A DNA stretch of 64,000 bases, taken from NCBI GenBank assembly GCA_011033025.1, contig WFMF01000094.1, positions 124,001 to 188,000 of the forward strand. The letters are read 5' to 3'. The position numbers and the translations under genes are program-made. The notes beneath the pieces are model-generated. The model made no database searches. It was not told the DNA's origin and worked only from the letters and a program-made list of their open reading frames with translations. Positions 37,493 through 48,900 of this stretch are shown here, piece by piece; the first letter of the stretch is position 1; each line of letters starts with the position of its first letter. This DNA is from Beroe forskalii. Its lineage: Eukaryota; Ctenophora; Nuda; Beroida; Beroidae.

Positions 37493-40400
37493 ATGGAACC
37501 ACCGCTTCTTGATGAAAATGAACAGAACCTGGTAGGTTTTGTATATAGTTATGTGGTGTTCTAGATATTATAGTTCATGAATCTTGTAAAAAAATTAAAG
37601 TTCATTGAAAACAGTTGGTAATACTTATAATCCATTATTCCATTATCTGATACATTGATTCACTTACCTAATGTATTATGAAATTTCAGTTTGCTAACCC
37701 AGCTGCAGACCCAAGAAAGATGAGAAGAATTATTGCAGAAGATCCAGAATGGTATGTAATATTTGAAGTATTTGGGGGCAACCTCGATAAACCTTTGGTA
37801 GATATCGAAAGTTAACAAAAGACGGTATAATTTACTAGCGTTTTAGGGGGATAAAGTATAAAAGTACCACTAAACTTTCGGCCACCATACTTACCTTGTA
37901 CAAGCGAACCATTCTATCATTCTAGACCCTGGCGATACAATGACGATAGGGTTGCCATTGTCATCAACTGTATCGCAATCTCAACAAATTGAAGATTCCA
38001 GATCCTATTCTATTTTCTATCTTTCTGTAGATTTTTGCAAATCAGATTTATCATAAAATATCATGCAACGACTTTTTGTTTTACAACAAGAATTGCGCCT
38101 GCCGGCACAATTCTTTTTCGTCCGTTCTTCCCGTATGCAGGCGCATAATTTCCCTCCCCCGTGGTGCTTGAAGTAACGTTATCATCACGGTTCAACACTC
38201 AGTCGCAGTAAAAGTATTGCTCCGATTGCCGATAATGCGCACGACCACCGAGAACGGGCATTGGCACGTGCCATTTCTTGCGCGCGCGCGTTCGTACGGA
38301 CCAAGTTGTTGTACTCAGTTCGTTTATTCGGTAAATAGCGTTAAGGGGGCCGGGGGTCCGAGGTCGGTTTTTGGGTTTTTGTTGTTTCTTATAGAGGAGA
38401 ACGCCAGCTACCAGTAGGTTTTTACCCCATGTAAAAATATTGTTCCTAGCCGAAGTTATGAATTTTTCAAATCGCGGGTTTGCCTGTAATTACAGTGCGC
38501 GCGCAAACTTATGACGCGATTTGCCGAAAATCATCTTTAAAATCTATCTCCTCCTACAGTTTTTGAGGAAAACCCTTGAAACTTGGTAGTTATGTTCAAG
38601 GGCATCAAAAAAAACTTTTGATTGGTCAGATTTTTTATTTAGGCCTCAGAAGTGAAAATATGGGCTTTTGAAATTTGAAAATCGTCATTTTTGACCATTT
38701 TTTGGACAGGAGCCAACTTTGAAAATTCATATTTTCACTTCTGAGGCCTAAATCGAAAATCTGACCAATCAAAAGTTTTGTTTTATGCCCTAGAACATAA
38801 CTACCAAGTTTCAAGGGTTTTCCTCAAAAACTGTAGGAGGAGATAGATTTTAAAGATGATTTTCGGCAAATCGCTTCGTAAGTTTGCGCGCGCACTGTAA
38901 TTACAGGCGAACCCGTAATTTGAAAAATTCATAACTTCGGCTAGGAACAATATTTTTACATGGGGTAAAAACCTACTGGTAGCTGGCGTTCTCCTCTATC
39001 AGAAACAACAAAAAACCGGAAATCGACCTCGGACCCCCCCGGCCCCCTTAACTTATGTATTCTCTACAAGTTTGGGGTTGATTGCTGCTAAAATGAGGAT
39101 TTGAGGTCCAAAAACCTCTAATAACCACAAAATCTTCATTTTCTCAGTTCGCGTTTTTTTCGAAAGTGCACTTTACTCAACGGCTAATAACTTCAGCTAC
39201 GATTGATATTTTTGCACAATTCTTTTTTTACGTGAAACTAGACTAAATTCTGCAGAAACAAATGGAGCCGGATTTATCAGTTAGGCCTTCAAAAATTTTT
39301 GGAAGGAGAGAAATCTTCGATATCGGTGTTATCGTCTTTGCTGAGATCGTTCTATTGGAGACGAGGTTCGGTTAGTTAGTGGAGCAGCTAGAGTCACCTG
39401 ACTTTGTAATATCGTGCACAGCAGTACTAGGAGAGCCAAATAGCCAATGATTTCATCGTGCTCGCTATAATAGGGAGTTTTTTTTGGTGATTTTACCGAT
39501 TTTAATTGAATTGGGAGCATGTCAACTGCTATCCAGACAAATCAATTTTCTCACCAGTGTGTTCAAAATGTTTAAACCGAACGAAGCAAGATTAAAATTG
39601 GGCTCAGTGGCTCAATCAGGAAACACGGACGAAAATGAATTGTTCGAAATGAAATATGTTTATCCTATCCAAGAAGTCAAGTAAACCTCGTTAAAATGGC
39701 CCGGAAGTCAGTCAACTCTGTTTTTAACTTATACCGGCATTTTTATTTTCTTTTTATCATTAAAATTTTTACATTACAGAATTTGGTGGGAAATTGAAAA
39801 TCAGTACAAATTATCGCAGGTTTACGTCATTAACGCCCCACTTTGATCTTTCGGTAATAAAGATAAAGATAGGGTTTGATCATGTCAAGTTCCGGGGGAG
39901 GTCAAGCACCTGCATAAGGGGAAAAGGACAGCAAGAATTGTGCTGCAGGCGCAATTATTTTTTTCATAAGAAACTTACTGAAATTATGGGCTAAATTATT
40001 CTTGCCCGGGCTCTGCAGTTTTGAGCCTAGACTTTTGTTAATCAGTTTCTTAATTTTTAATTGCATCAACTTTTTCAGATATTATTGATCTGAAATTTGA
40101 ATTATATCTGTGCAGTTACCATATAATTATTCTCAATGATAATTGATGTCCTTACAATTTCAGGAGCCTTGCTACCGTACCTAGGCTGATTGATATCTGT
40201 ATCAAGCACATTGTCGTCAATTTCGCTGGTGAGTTCGGTTATCACATTGATAACATTCAGTTTTTTGCCCCTACTCTACGTATATTATGCTACCCAAGTT
40301 TTTGGTGTGACATATTTCATGAAGATCTTAGTTATTTAGTTTGCTATGACTCACTGCGATAAATAGGTTTATTTCTAGACGTATTGTTGTTATTTTTCCA

Positions 40401-43314
40401 TAACACCCCGGATAGATATATAAGAACTAGCCCTCACCCTCATCCATGATAGATATCGATGATTTCACATTCAAGTTGTATATTCAACTAAACTCCTTAT
40501 CAGATAATCCCTTGCTGGATGAACTGAAGCCTAAGCACAAAGACAAAGTGCTGGAAGCTCTTGCGACAGATTTACCTCTAAAGTAAGCATGACAAGAAAT
40601 AAAGTGTACTGATAAGACCCTACTTCGGTGCTCTTAAAACTCTGAAAAGCTGAAGCCGATAATAGCATGATTTACGAAAGTTTCTGATGCACAAATCTCT
40701 AGTATCAGCCAAACGTTCAAACTTTTACTTCTTAAATCGTATCATTCATATTGTGTTGTAATCACTCATTAATAACATCATTTACCCCACTTCAGAATAA
40801 CTGCTCCGTTAGTATCGGATGAGGGCTACTGGAAGCGAAGTTGCAAGGCAAGGTGGACAGTTTGTGACACGGATCAATATGGAAATAGCTGGAAGCGAAT
40901 GTTCTTTGAGAGAAATATGGAAGGTTTTTGTTTTCTTTGTTGATTTAAAATAATAGTGTTCCATCATTTGTTAATCAATGCCAATGCCCATACCATATTT
41001 CAAGCATTTGAGTAATTTATTTAAAATTATATACTTATGCGGACGTTTCCTCAATTATTGACAGTCATTCTTGCGTAACCACAGACGCTTTGGCTGAAAA
41101 AAACATTGTACTTACGCTCATTCTTTATGGGAATAGAGTTATAGGGTTATAGGCAATGAAACGAACTTGTATTAAAAAGGAAAGCAAATTTATATCTAAT
41201 CCTTAACAAAATTCTCAGGGTGATAATTCGAAAATATAAGTTCAAGAACCGTTCTCAATATGAATACCACCAAGTTAAGAATCCCTGCCATAATAGAAAG
41301 TGTCTTGTGAACAGGCTTTTTCATCTCTGTTGCATGTATGAAGGCAAACAGGAACAGTCCAATTGCTACCAAATGACTCATGAGTATAACAAACTGGATA
41401 CTGTAGCTTGTCTTTGAAGGCATACATGTCGTACTCATGTAACAGAGAAAGTCACTGATCAGTAATCCTGTCAATGCTAGCCCGAGAATGATTGACATAA
41501 ATAGTGGAGATATAGAGAATTTAGAAGCTACATCACTGCACTTATTCCGCTCTTTTTCTTCGAGATCCATGGTGTCGTAAATATAAATCTGCTGTCAAAA
41601 CGAAAAGTGGCCACTTATCATGACATCTGATTTCATTTCGAAATTTTTGCTCCTTTATCAAGATCATCAACTTTCAATTTTTCAGATCTCATCGAAAACT
41701 TTGTTCCGGAAGCTACAGAACTTACAGAGGTGAGAAAATTGTCCTATTGTTACTGAAATACCAAACTTTGTGATTCAGGTTTTCAAAATTATTGCCAAAT
41801 TTATATCGGTCGCACACCTGAAAATTATTAAACGTGGGCCGCGATACATGCCATTATTGTACGGCTGCGCAAAATCTTCATTTCCATGACAACGCGCGCA
41901 TTACATACCAATTAATTACGTGATGTTGCATGGCCAAGGGTCCAGTGGGTCACTTGCAAGACGTTGTTTGGCCAATATTTAATATTTTATATCAAAGGGA
42001 GCCAGAAAACGTCTGGCAATGGGTCACTGGGTCAATGTCCTGCCATTTAAACCCCAGATCACGGCCTGACTGAGTAGAAATTAGAATGACGACCTTTCCA
42101 GGAAGTTTATCGACAGAAACCCGTTTAGAAAACTTCATGGATACAAAAATTTCAGATCTATTGAATTATTTCACGAATTTCACGAGTCAGTCATTAGAAA
42201 AGTAGATAATAAATTGTTCGGCATGTTTTTTCTTAGTCTATTATGATATACATTTTCACAAAAAGTGCAGCGGACTGACAAATGAAGCTCATATTAGCAT
42301 ATTGAATGAATATCATGAAATATTCGAACTACACTCGAATTACTATTAGTGAAGACACCTAATGACTTGAAACTCTTTTTTCAGATCACCGAGACTCTGG
42401 AGCTCTCCAAAGATTTTATCAAGAGACTGAGAATACGACAACTCTTGCCACAGATAAAGGACGTCAGTGCAACTATCCCCCAAGAAGAGGAAGTGTCAGA
42501 CCAGGGGTCAGACACGGGCACCGACGATTCGCTCGACCACTTCGACTTTGGACTCATTATCAACAAGCTGCCCAACTTGGTGGAGCTGTCCATTACCTAC
42601 GGTGTACGGAACTGCGGCATGAACTTTGAGTGGTCGCTGTTCGAGTTCACTCAGAAAGATTGCTGCTTGCTTGCCAAAGCTGTCAAGGCTTGCACTCATC
42701 TCCAAGTTCTGAGATTACAGAGGTGTCAGATTGAGGACGAGAAAGCGAGACTGATAATAAGTCACCTACTCGAGCATCCCGGTTTGAAGGTTCTAGATCT
42801 GTCTCATAACAGAATTGGGGATAAGACAGGTCGAGCTGTTGGTAAGTTGCTGGCTGGAAACAAAGTTCTGGAAGAGGTGAATCTGTGTGACAATGCAATC
42901 AAGGCCGAAGGGGCTTCAGCGATAGCGTTTTCCCTGAAAAAGAATAACACTCTGAAAATCCTAAACTTGAAACTGAACAGGATTGGAGATGAAGGAGGCA
43001 GAAATATTTGTCAAGCTCTGACAAAATCTAACACGTTGCTGACAATTGATTTGTCTAGTAATGGTCTGGGTGAGCACATGGCAGCAAGTCTGGCTGAAGT
43101 TCTGAGTCGCAATCAGTCTCTGGAGAACTTGATAATCAGTTGTAATAAATTGGGCGTTTCTGGTGGTCGCATCCTGCAGGAAGGACTAGAAAACAACAAA
43201 GTCCTGAAAACATTCGACCTCAGGTTAACTGAAATCTCGCAGCAAAGTGAGCACTCCATCATGAATGTTATCAAAAGCAACAAAGACAAGGCAGCTGGTA
43301 TTACGGCAGTGTAG
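37493..43314 (+). CDS. TCTE1: Dynein regulatory complex subunit 5 (TCTE1), 7 exons
   Basis: Exons 37493-37531, 37690-37751, 40164-40228, 40504-40582, 40796-40923, 41686-41729 and 42385-43314 join in frame to 448 aa, somewhat shorter than the ~500-aa mammalian protein. DRC5 is a structural part of the nexin-dynein regulatory complex that links outer doublets and tunes dynein in motile cilia and sperm flagella. Diagnostic N-terminal blocks are RKMRRIIAEDPEW (about 23-35), DICIKHIVVNF and DELKPKHKDKVLEALA. From about residue 245 there are seven or so leucine-rich repeats of the RI-like type (LKVLDLSHNRIGDKTG, LKILNLKLNRIGDEGG). An acidic DQGSDTGTDDS linker precedes them. The start is the ATG two bases after the acceptor-like CACAG, so a 5' UTR intron is likely. 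AATAAA follows at 43323. Confidence 0.92.
38325..39265. mobile_element. Remnant of FB1 loop, split by FB2
   Basis: Sequence from 39052 to about 39265 matches the loop and inner arm of FB1 (about 2711-2915) over ~210 bp at high identity. The ~19 bp to the left of FB2 (TTCGGTAAATAGCGTTAA) match the adjoining FB1 sequence. It lies in DRC5 intron 2. Confidence 0.75.
38345..39047. mobile_element. Foldback element FB2 with TTAA target duplication
   Basis: Two ~325-bp arms are near-perfect reverse complements with a ~60-bp loop. Ends are GGGGGCCGGGGGTCCGAGG and its complement. TTAA flanks both sides (38341-38344, 39048-39051), where the FB1 sequence it interrupted has GTTGAATTATG. TTAA is the piggyBac target, so mobilisation by a piggyBac-type enzyme is inferred. 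No coding capacity. Confidence 0.8.
41196..41570 (-). CDS. Small three-helix membrane protein nested in a DRC5 intron
   Basis: A single-exon ORF of 124 aa, antisense within DRC5 intron 5. An acidic/basic N-terminus (MDLEEKERNK) leads to three hydrophobic helices at about residues 23-44, 57-80 and 91-114, with a short polar tail (NYHPENFVKD). Helix spacing and charge look like a real integral membrane protein rather than chance. It has a tetraspan/MARVEL-like size but one helix fewer, and I do not recognise the family. No canonical poly(A) signal is seen just after the stop. Confidence 0.6.
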   Translation of the reverse strand: MDLEEKERNKCSDVASKFSISPLFMSIILGLALTGLLISDFLCYMSTTCMPSKTSYSIQFVILMSHLVAIGLFLFAFIHATEMKKPVHKTLSIMAGILNLVVFILRTVLELIFSNYHPENFVKD

Positions 43315-43322
43315 ATAATGGA

Positions 43323-43328
43323 AATAAA
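43323..43328 (+). terminator. Poly(A) signal of DRC5
   Basis: AATAAA 9 bp after the DRC5 stop. It is very close to the stop, so a later site (ATTAAA near 43700) may also be used. Confidence 0.5.
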
Positions 43329-43961
43329 GATGTGACATTGGTCATGGAGGGAGGTGAACTACAACTTAACCAGTGGATATTTTCTCAGATTTCTGATTGA
43401 TTCAGAGTCGATGTTTCCAAAACGTTCTCAGAAAATTGAAAATGAAGATGCTATCAGGACTGGGATGGAAGTTTATATTCGCAGCGATGATTCATTAGTT
43501 TTATTGATGAAATATGATTTTATGCATCAAAACTTTTTCGGAAGAACTCGGCAGATGTAGTATGATTTCAGATGATTCATGATACCCAGCGAAGTAATTC
43601 AATAGATCTTTGTATATATTTTGATGGTGTACATAAGATGCTTTGTATGTCCATACAGTGAATTGTATATGTCCATACAGTTAAAACATTTCATGTTTCA
43701 TTAAAAACGGCTGCATTTGATTTCTCACATCAGGGAGCCGGGAGATAATTAAAACTCATGACATAGTTTTCATTGAACTTAAACAATACACAAATATATT
43801 ATGTAAACCAAAGATAAGCAACGTACTCAATATATTGCAAGTACATAACAAAATATCGGCGTTAGATGGCATATTAACAATTGAGAATATAAATGGCATC
43901 ACAGTTGAACGGGTTTCGTAAAATATGAGAACGATTCGGAAATTTCCACCGATGCGCTATT
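43329..43961. other. DRC5 3' flank, no further gene
   Basis: A likely 3' UTR, then AT-rich sequence. A 68-aa ORF at 43354-43560 is unsupported. Confidence 0.4.
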
Positions 43962-45098
43962 TGCATTTGTGCGTACGTGATAACTTATTTGATCAATTAA
44001 CAGCATCTGCCACGCGATATAACACTAATGACTAACAGTGACAGAATGATTCCCGTTTCTCGATCTCTGTGGCCACACGTACAGTGAGTGTGTTAGGAAT
44101 ATCGATCATATAAAAGAAACTTCAGCTCTCAACTTATTTTACGTATTTTGAGTTATATTAACATTAATTTGCAAATCGGTCAATTAAAATTAAGTCGGGA
44201 GATGCTCAGATGCAATTTCGAAAGATTTTTTTTTGAGAAAGTTGTACGCTCACAAAGTAAGTATTTCCGTGGTGTCATATTCTTGTCATAATTTCTTTCT
44301 TTCAAACCCCTTAGTGGTACCCCACCGTGGGTTTCAGTCAGTCGTGACCACGCTCGGGTGCTTTCTAAAAGTAAAAGGCGTGTTGCACTTGCACTTACAT
44401 TGAAAGTACTTTTGACTTTGCGCGCTGTCTTTTACGCGTTGCAAAAAGTACCCAAGCGCGGCGTGAAAGTCTAAAGGTCGAGACACTTGTGTATCCGAGA
44501 ATATTGTGGGCATTTTTATCCTCAACTTAATGCATTTGTGCGTACGTGATAACTTATTTGATCAATTAACAGCATCTGCCACGCGATATAACACTAATGA
44601 CTAACAGTAACAGAATGATTCCCGTTTCTCGATCTCTGTGGCCACACGTACAGTGAGTGTGTTAGGAATATCGATCATATAAAAGAAACTTCAGCTCTCA
44701 ACTTATTTTACGTATTTTGAGTTATATTAACATTAATTTGCAAATCGGTCAATTAAAATTAAGTCGGGAGATGCTCAGATGCAATTTCGAAAGATTTTTT
44801 TTGAGAAAGTTGTACGCTCACAAAGTAAGTATTTCCGTGGTGTCATATTCTTGTCATAATTTCTTTCTTTCAAACCCCTTAGTGGTACCCCACCGTGGGT
44901 TTCAGTCAGTCGTGACCACGCTCGGGTGCTTTCTAAAAGTAAAAGGCGTGTTGCACTTGCACTTACATTGAAAGTACTTTTTACTTTGCGCGCTGTCTTT
45001 TACGCGTTGCAAAAAGTACCCAAGCGCGGCGTGAAAGTCTAAAGGTCGAGACACTTGTGTATCCGAGAATATTGTGGGCATTTTTATCCTCAACTTAA
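43962..45098. repeat. Recent tandem duplication, 2 x ~569 bp
   Basis: Copies 43962-44530 and 44531-45098 differ at only a handful of bases. Each contains a TATA-like ATCATATAAAAGAAACTTC, and on the minus strand the same 63-aa open frame. Near identity implies a recent event. No known gene lies in the unit. Confidence 0.95.
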
Positions 45099-45941
45099 AG
45101 TTAATCGATCGATATGGAATAGATCTATAAGGCAAAATAGTACGAGCCATCTTTTCTCGAATTGGGCGAAATATGTAACATCTCAAACAGATTTTATCAA
45201 CGAATAATCTTAATACCGACGTATCACATTCAAAATTAATCATCGGTGGTGTGATGCAATTGAAAATATTGACAGATTTAAAACCAATTAACTTAAAACA
45301 GCTTTATTCTACTTCTTGGTTATTATGTGGGAGAGATCATTCTAGGACATCAAATAGCTCCAACTTTTATCAGATTGATATTGTGTCCACGTGGATCGAC
45401 CGACAAAATGCATAAAACTACTGCACTATCGACAGAAATTCTATGAAGAGTAAATTGCGCACACTGAAAATCAAAATGGGTATCGTTATCAATCCCTTCA
45501 TCGATCGATGCATGTGCACACATAATATTAATATGGGACATATTCTCAGCACAAAATGTCCCTGATAAAGACATCGTAACAACAACTAAAAGTTAATACA
45601 TACTAGGGAACTATCAATATCATCCTAAAAGCAATTCGTTGTCCTCTGATCACAAGTATCAAATAAAACAATCAAACCTGAATTGTGAATCATTGTGTTT
45701 AATTAAAATATAATATCAGAGCACACGGGTTTATGATAAGTTTCACCGAAATCAAACAACACAAATCTTTCTCATGATTATCACCTGCTGCATAAATCAC
45801 TTGGTTACTCTTCAGTGATATATACATGTCGGCACTTTTAGAGCAATAAATCGCAACATAGGATTAGCTCCACGTGCCTTACTTCGTCATCAGCTCACAC
45901 ACTGGCATGTGTGAGATAAAACATAGGGGAGATAAAACATA
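45099..45941. other. Intergenic, no gene seen
   Basis: AT-rich sequence holding the 3' UTR of the ZNF608/609-like gene (minus strand). No repeat family recognised; a 74-aa minus ORF at 45350-45574 is unsupported. Confidence 0.4.
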
Positions 45942-48900
45942 TCATGTCAGGCTGTTTCGTAACTGATTCTCTAACATGATATTCGATACTTCGGCGGTTG
46001 TGCTAGCAGCTGAGACCGTGTTCCTGCCGAAAACACTACTGAAATCACTTCCCCCTGTCACAGAGGTCGTCGTACTGGAATCACCAGGCTGGGTCCGTTT
46101 TGCGCCTTCCGCGAGGAACTTGGCCGATTGTAAAAAATTGGGAATGAAGAAGGGGGGAGGTACTATCAGTGGGAAGGAGTGGTTGTGGAGGGGCGAAACA
46201 AGGGCGCCGTTTATCGGCGGAGCGGGCGATGTGATGGTGCTGAAGGGCGAGTTGACTGTTCGAGGGACGGAGGACTGCTTTAGTAGCAAGGAGTTGGAGA
46301 GCGTTCCAACGGGTATGGTTGCAGTCTTTTCTGCTCGTATTTGTTTGGGGAGGGCTGAGATAACAGAGTTCGGGGAAGGTAGCGCTTGGGGCACGTCCGC
46401 CACCATGGGCGACTGTACACACCGCGGAGTGGCGGCGGACTCCGTCTTGACGATCACGCTCTGCTGCTTCTCCACCGGCGGCTTCTCAGACGAGGAGGAG
46501 GAGGAAGAGGAGATTACGGTAGGTTTGGTGGATCGTAAAACGTCGTCCACAGGCGGAGCAGCCGATGCAACGATTTTCGGTTCGGATTTCACTGGAGCTG
46601 CTGATTGCTTCTCCGGTTTGGCAGTTTTATCCGTGCATTTGGTATTCTTTTCTGACGAAGTCGGCTTTTCTGCGCCCGGTTTTTCTGAGGTATTGACGGG
46701 TTTCTCTGAGGGGAGTTTTTCTGAGTTCGTTTTGTCTGAAGAAGGTTCTGGTTTTTCAATCTGAGTGTCTGTGCTTTGCCTCCGCTTATCAACGGTAGAC
46801 GCGCGGCCGCCTTTGGGTTTCGTGGGAGTTCTCACAGCTTTGCCGTTTGATGTGTCCCCGTTCTTCACTTTCCTTTTCTTAGCTTTCTTGCCTTTAGCAC
46901 CTCTCTTCCTGCAAGATGTAATTGTGACTATTAAGAGACTTAGATCTATTGTCAAGGAAAGCGTGGACAAGGATCTCAATTTAGATTGCTGTGAATCGCC
47001 ACTATGGACAATTGGTATTGTGGTCGATTAATAGTCACTTAAAAGGAGTACACTGGCTAGTGGCATTATTTGGCGATTTTGTCGCCTTTACTATAACGAC
47101 AAAGGTGACCGCCGTTATCGACTATGACGATATTCATATTCAGAAGACCAAGAATATAAAGTTAATGGACCTCTTGCCAGCAATGAATAATGCATGAAAA
47201 CATGATGACACTGATACTGATAGGAATCCTTAGGTTAACGCTTTGATTTGTTTAATTAACGTTATAGATTTGTACTGATTCATCAGTATGTTGCCTAACT
47301 GCTTAGCATTACTTCATCATAAAATCAATTTTATAACATTTTATTTGCAAAATTTGAACTTGACACGACAGATTCAACTTGCTACATCAGTATCTTACTA
47401 TCTTAAAATTAATTACATTGATCAAATTTTAATTAAATAATTAGCATGTCCACATGTATTTCCTTGGATCTAAAAATTAGGGAAACCCTGTATAAGCCAA
47501 TAATTATATATCACGAATGAAGATTAAAACAGAATAAGCCCATGGTAGCCATACGAGTGTGTATTAAAATTAAAAAGTACGCCGGATGTCGGTTAGAAAT
47601 TACCTTTTAGTTTTTGGAGAGTATTCGTCATCTGTACTGTCATCGACGTCTGAGGCTAGCAGCTGGGCTTTCTTCGTGAGGAATGCGATAGAGCTAACTT
47701 TAGGATCATCGAATCTGGGATAGAAAAATAAAATGTTGAGAAGAGATGCATTTAATCAAAATTTTACTCAGGAGTCGAGTCAAGGCAGCAAAATATATGG
47801 TGTAGTTACAGGAGAATTTAGAGTCCTTGCATATCTTAGCAGACTTTTGACGCAGGTCGTTAACTAGTTCCGACTGAATATCATTCTGCTAAGACTTGAG
47901 AGGATTTTGTTGGAATTTACTCCTATCAACAATGACACATGTGCCATCTGATTTGATTTTGAAATTTCCACCTCTGCGTACGTACGGGGTCGGTAACAAT
48001 GATAACGTAGGTGTACGGTGCCGCGCGACCGTTGTCAGTTGTTAATTTCAGAGTGATTCTCAGTTTCCGAAGACCTACACGTTACCTGGGGAGAGCCCAG
48101 CCTTGTTTGCTGGAGTCCATGAAACAACCGCAGTACTCCTTGCCTCGCCACTGTATCGACATAACCAGTAAACCTGAGGAGGGACAGTGAAACATCATCA
48201 TGGATTATCAGTGTACGATGATATTCTCGGAAAAAACCACAGAATTCTAATATGATTGGTCCGGTATTATACACTTTTACTTTTGTTATCTATTGGAAGC
48301 TTAGTTAATAGGTTGATAGGTCAATAACTCTATAGTAGTCGATAATGAAATATGTGGGAGAGTACGGTATAATTCAGTATATTTTAAGACGATATACCTT
48401 CAGGGACTTCTTGCAGAACCTTCCCCTTCACGACAACGTTAGTCCCTGCTTTGCAAGGCTTGGGAGGTAGTTTGGGAAGGCGGGTGGGCCGGGCAACATT
48501 CGTGTTCTTTAGTCGCAGTGACTTGATCTGAGAGATGGATTCGGGTTAAATACCTTAGGAGGTCTATTTATATGGGTCGAAATTGCGTTGTTTGAAATTT
48601 TGGTAGGTTGAAAATATGGGGATTTTTTTCAAAAATCCCCCAATTTCACCCACCAAATAAAATTGGGTGATTTTTCTAACTTTTTTCTGACAAATGAAAG
48701 ATTTTTTGCGGAAAACAATGGAAAAATAGATTAATTCTAATATTACAAATCGAATTCTTGATCGTCTTCCTGAGCCTCTGCTTCATTAATACCTGTTCTA
48801 AACTTTTGAATTTCAATTGTTTTAACCATTTGACTTTGACTTAATTATCTGTAACTATCTGAAAACTCATCTCTGAAACGATATTGTACTGTTTAGTACA

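Noticed and set aside
39329-39520. 63-aa minus ORF with a hydrophobic stretch in DRC5 intron 2
   Set aside because: Short, next to transposon remnants, no recognisable mature peptide or conserved feature.
44902-45243. 113-aa minus ORF across the second copy of the 569-bp duplication
   Set aside because: The frame is merely carried by the duplicated non-coding unit; composition is not gene-like and no domain is seen.
46081-47197. Plus-strand ORFs opposite the ZNF608/609-like exon
   Set aside because: Shadows of a GC-rich low-complexity coding exon on the minus strand.
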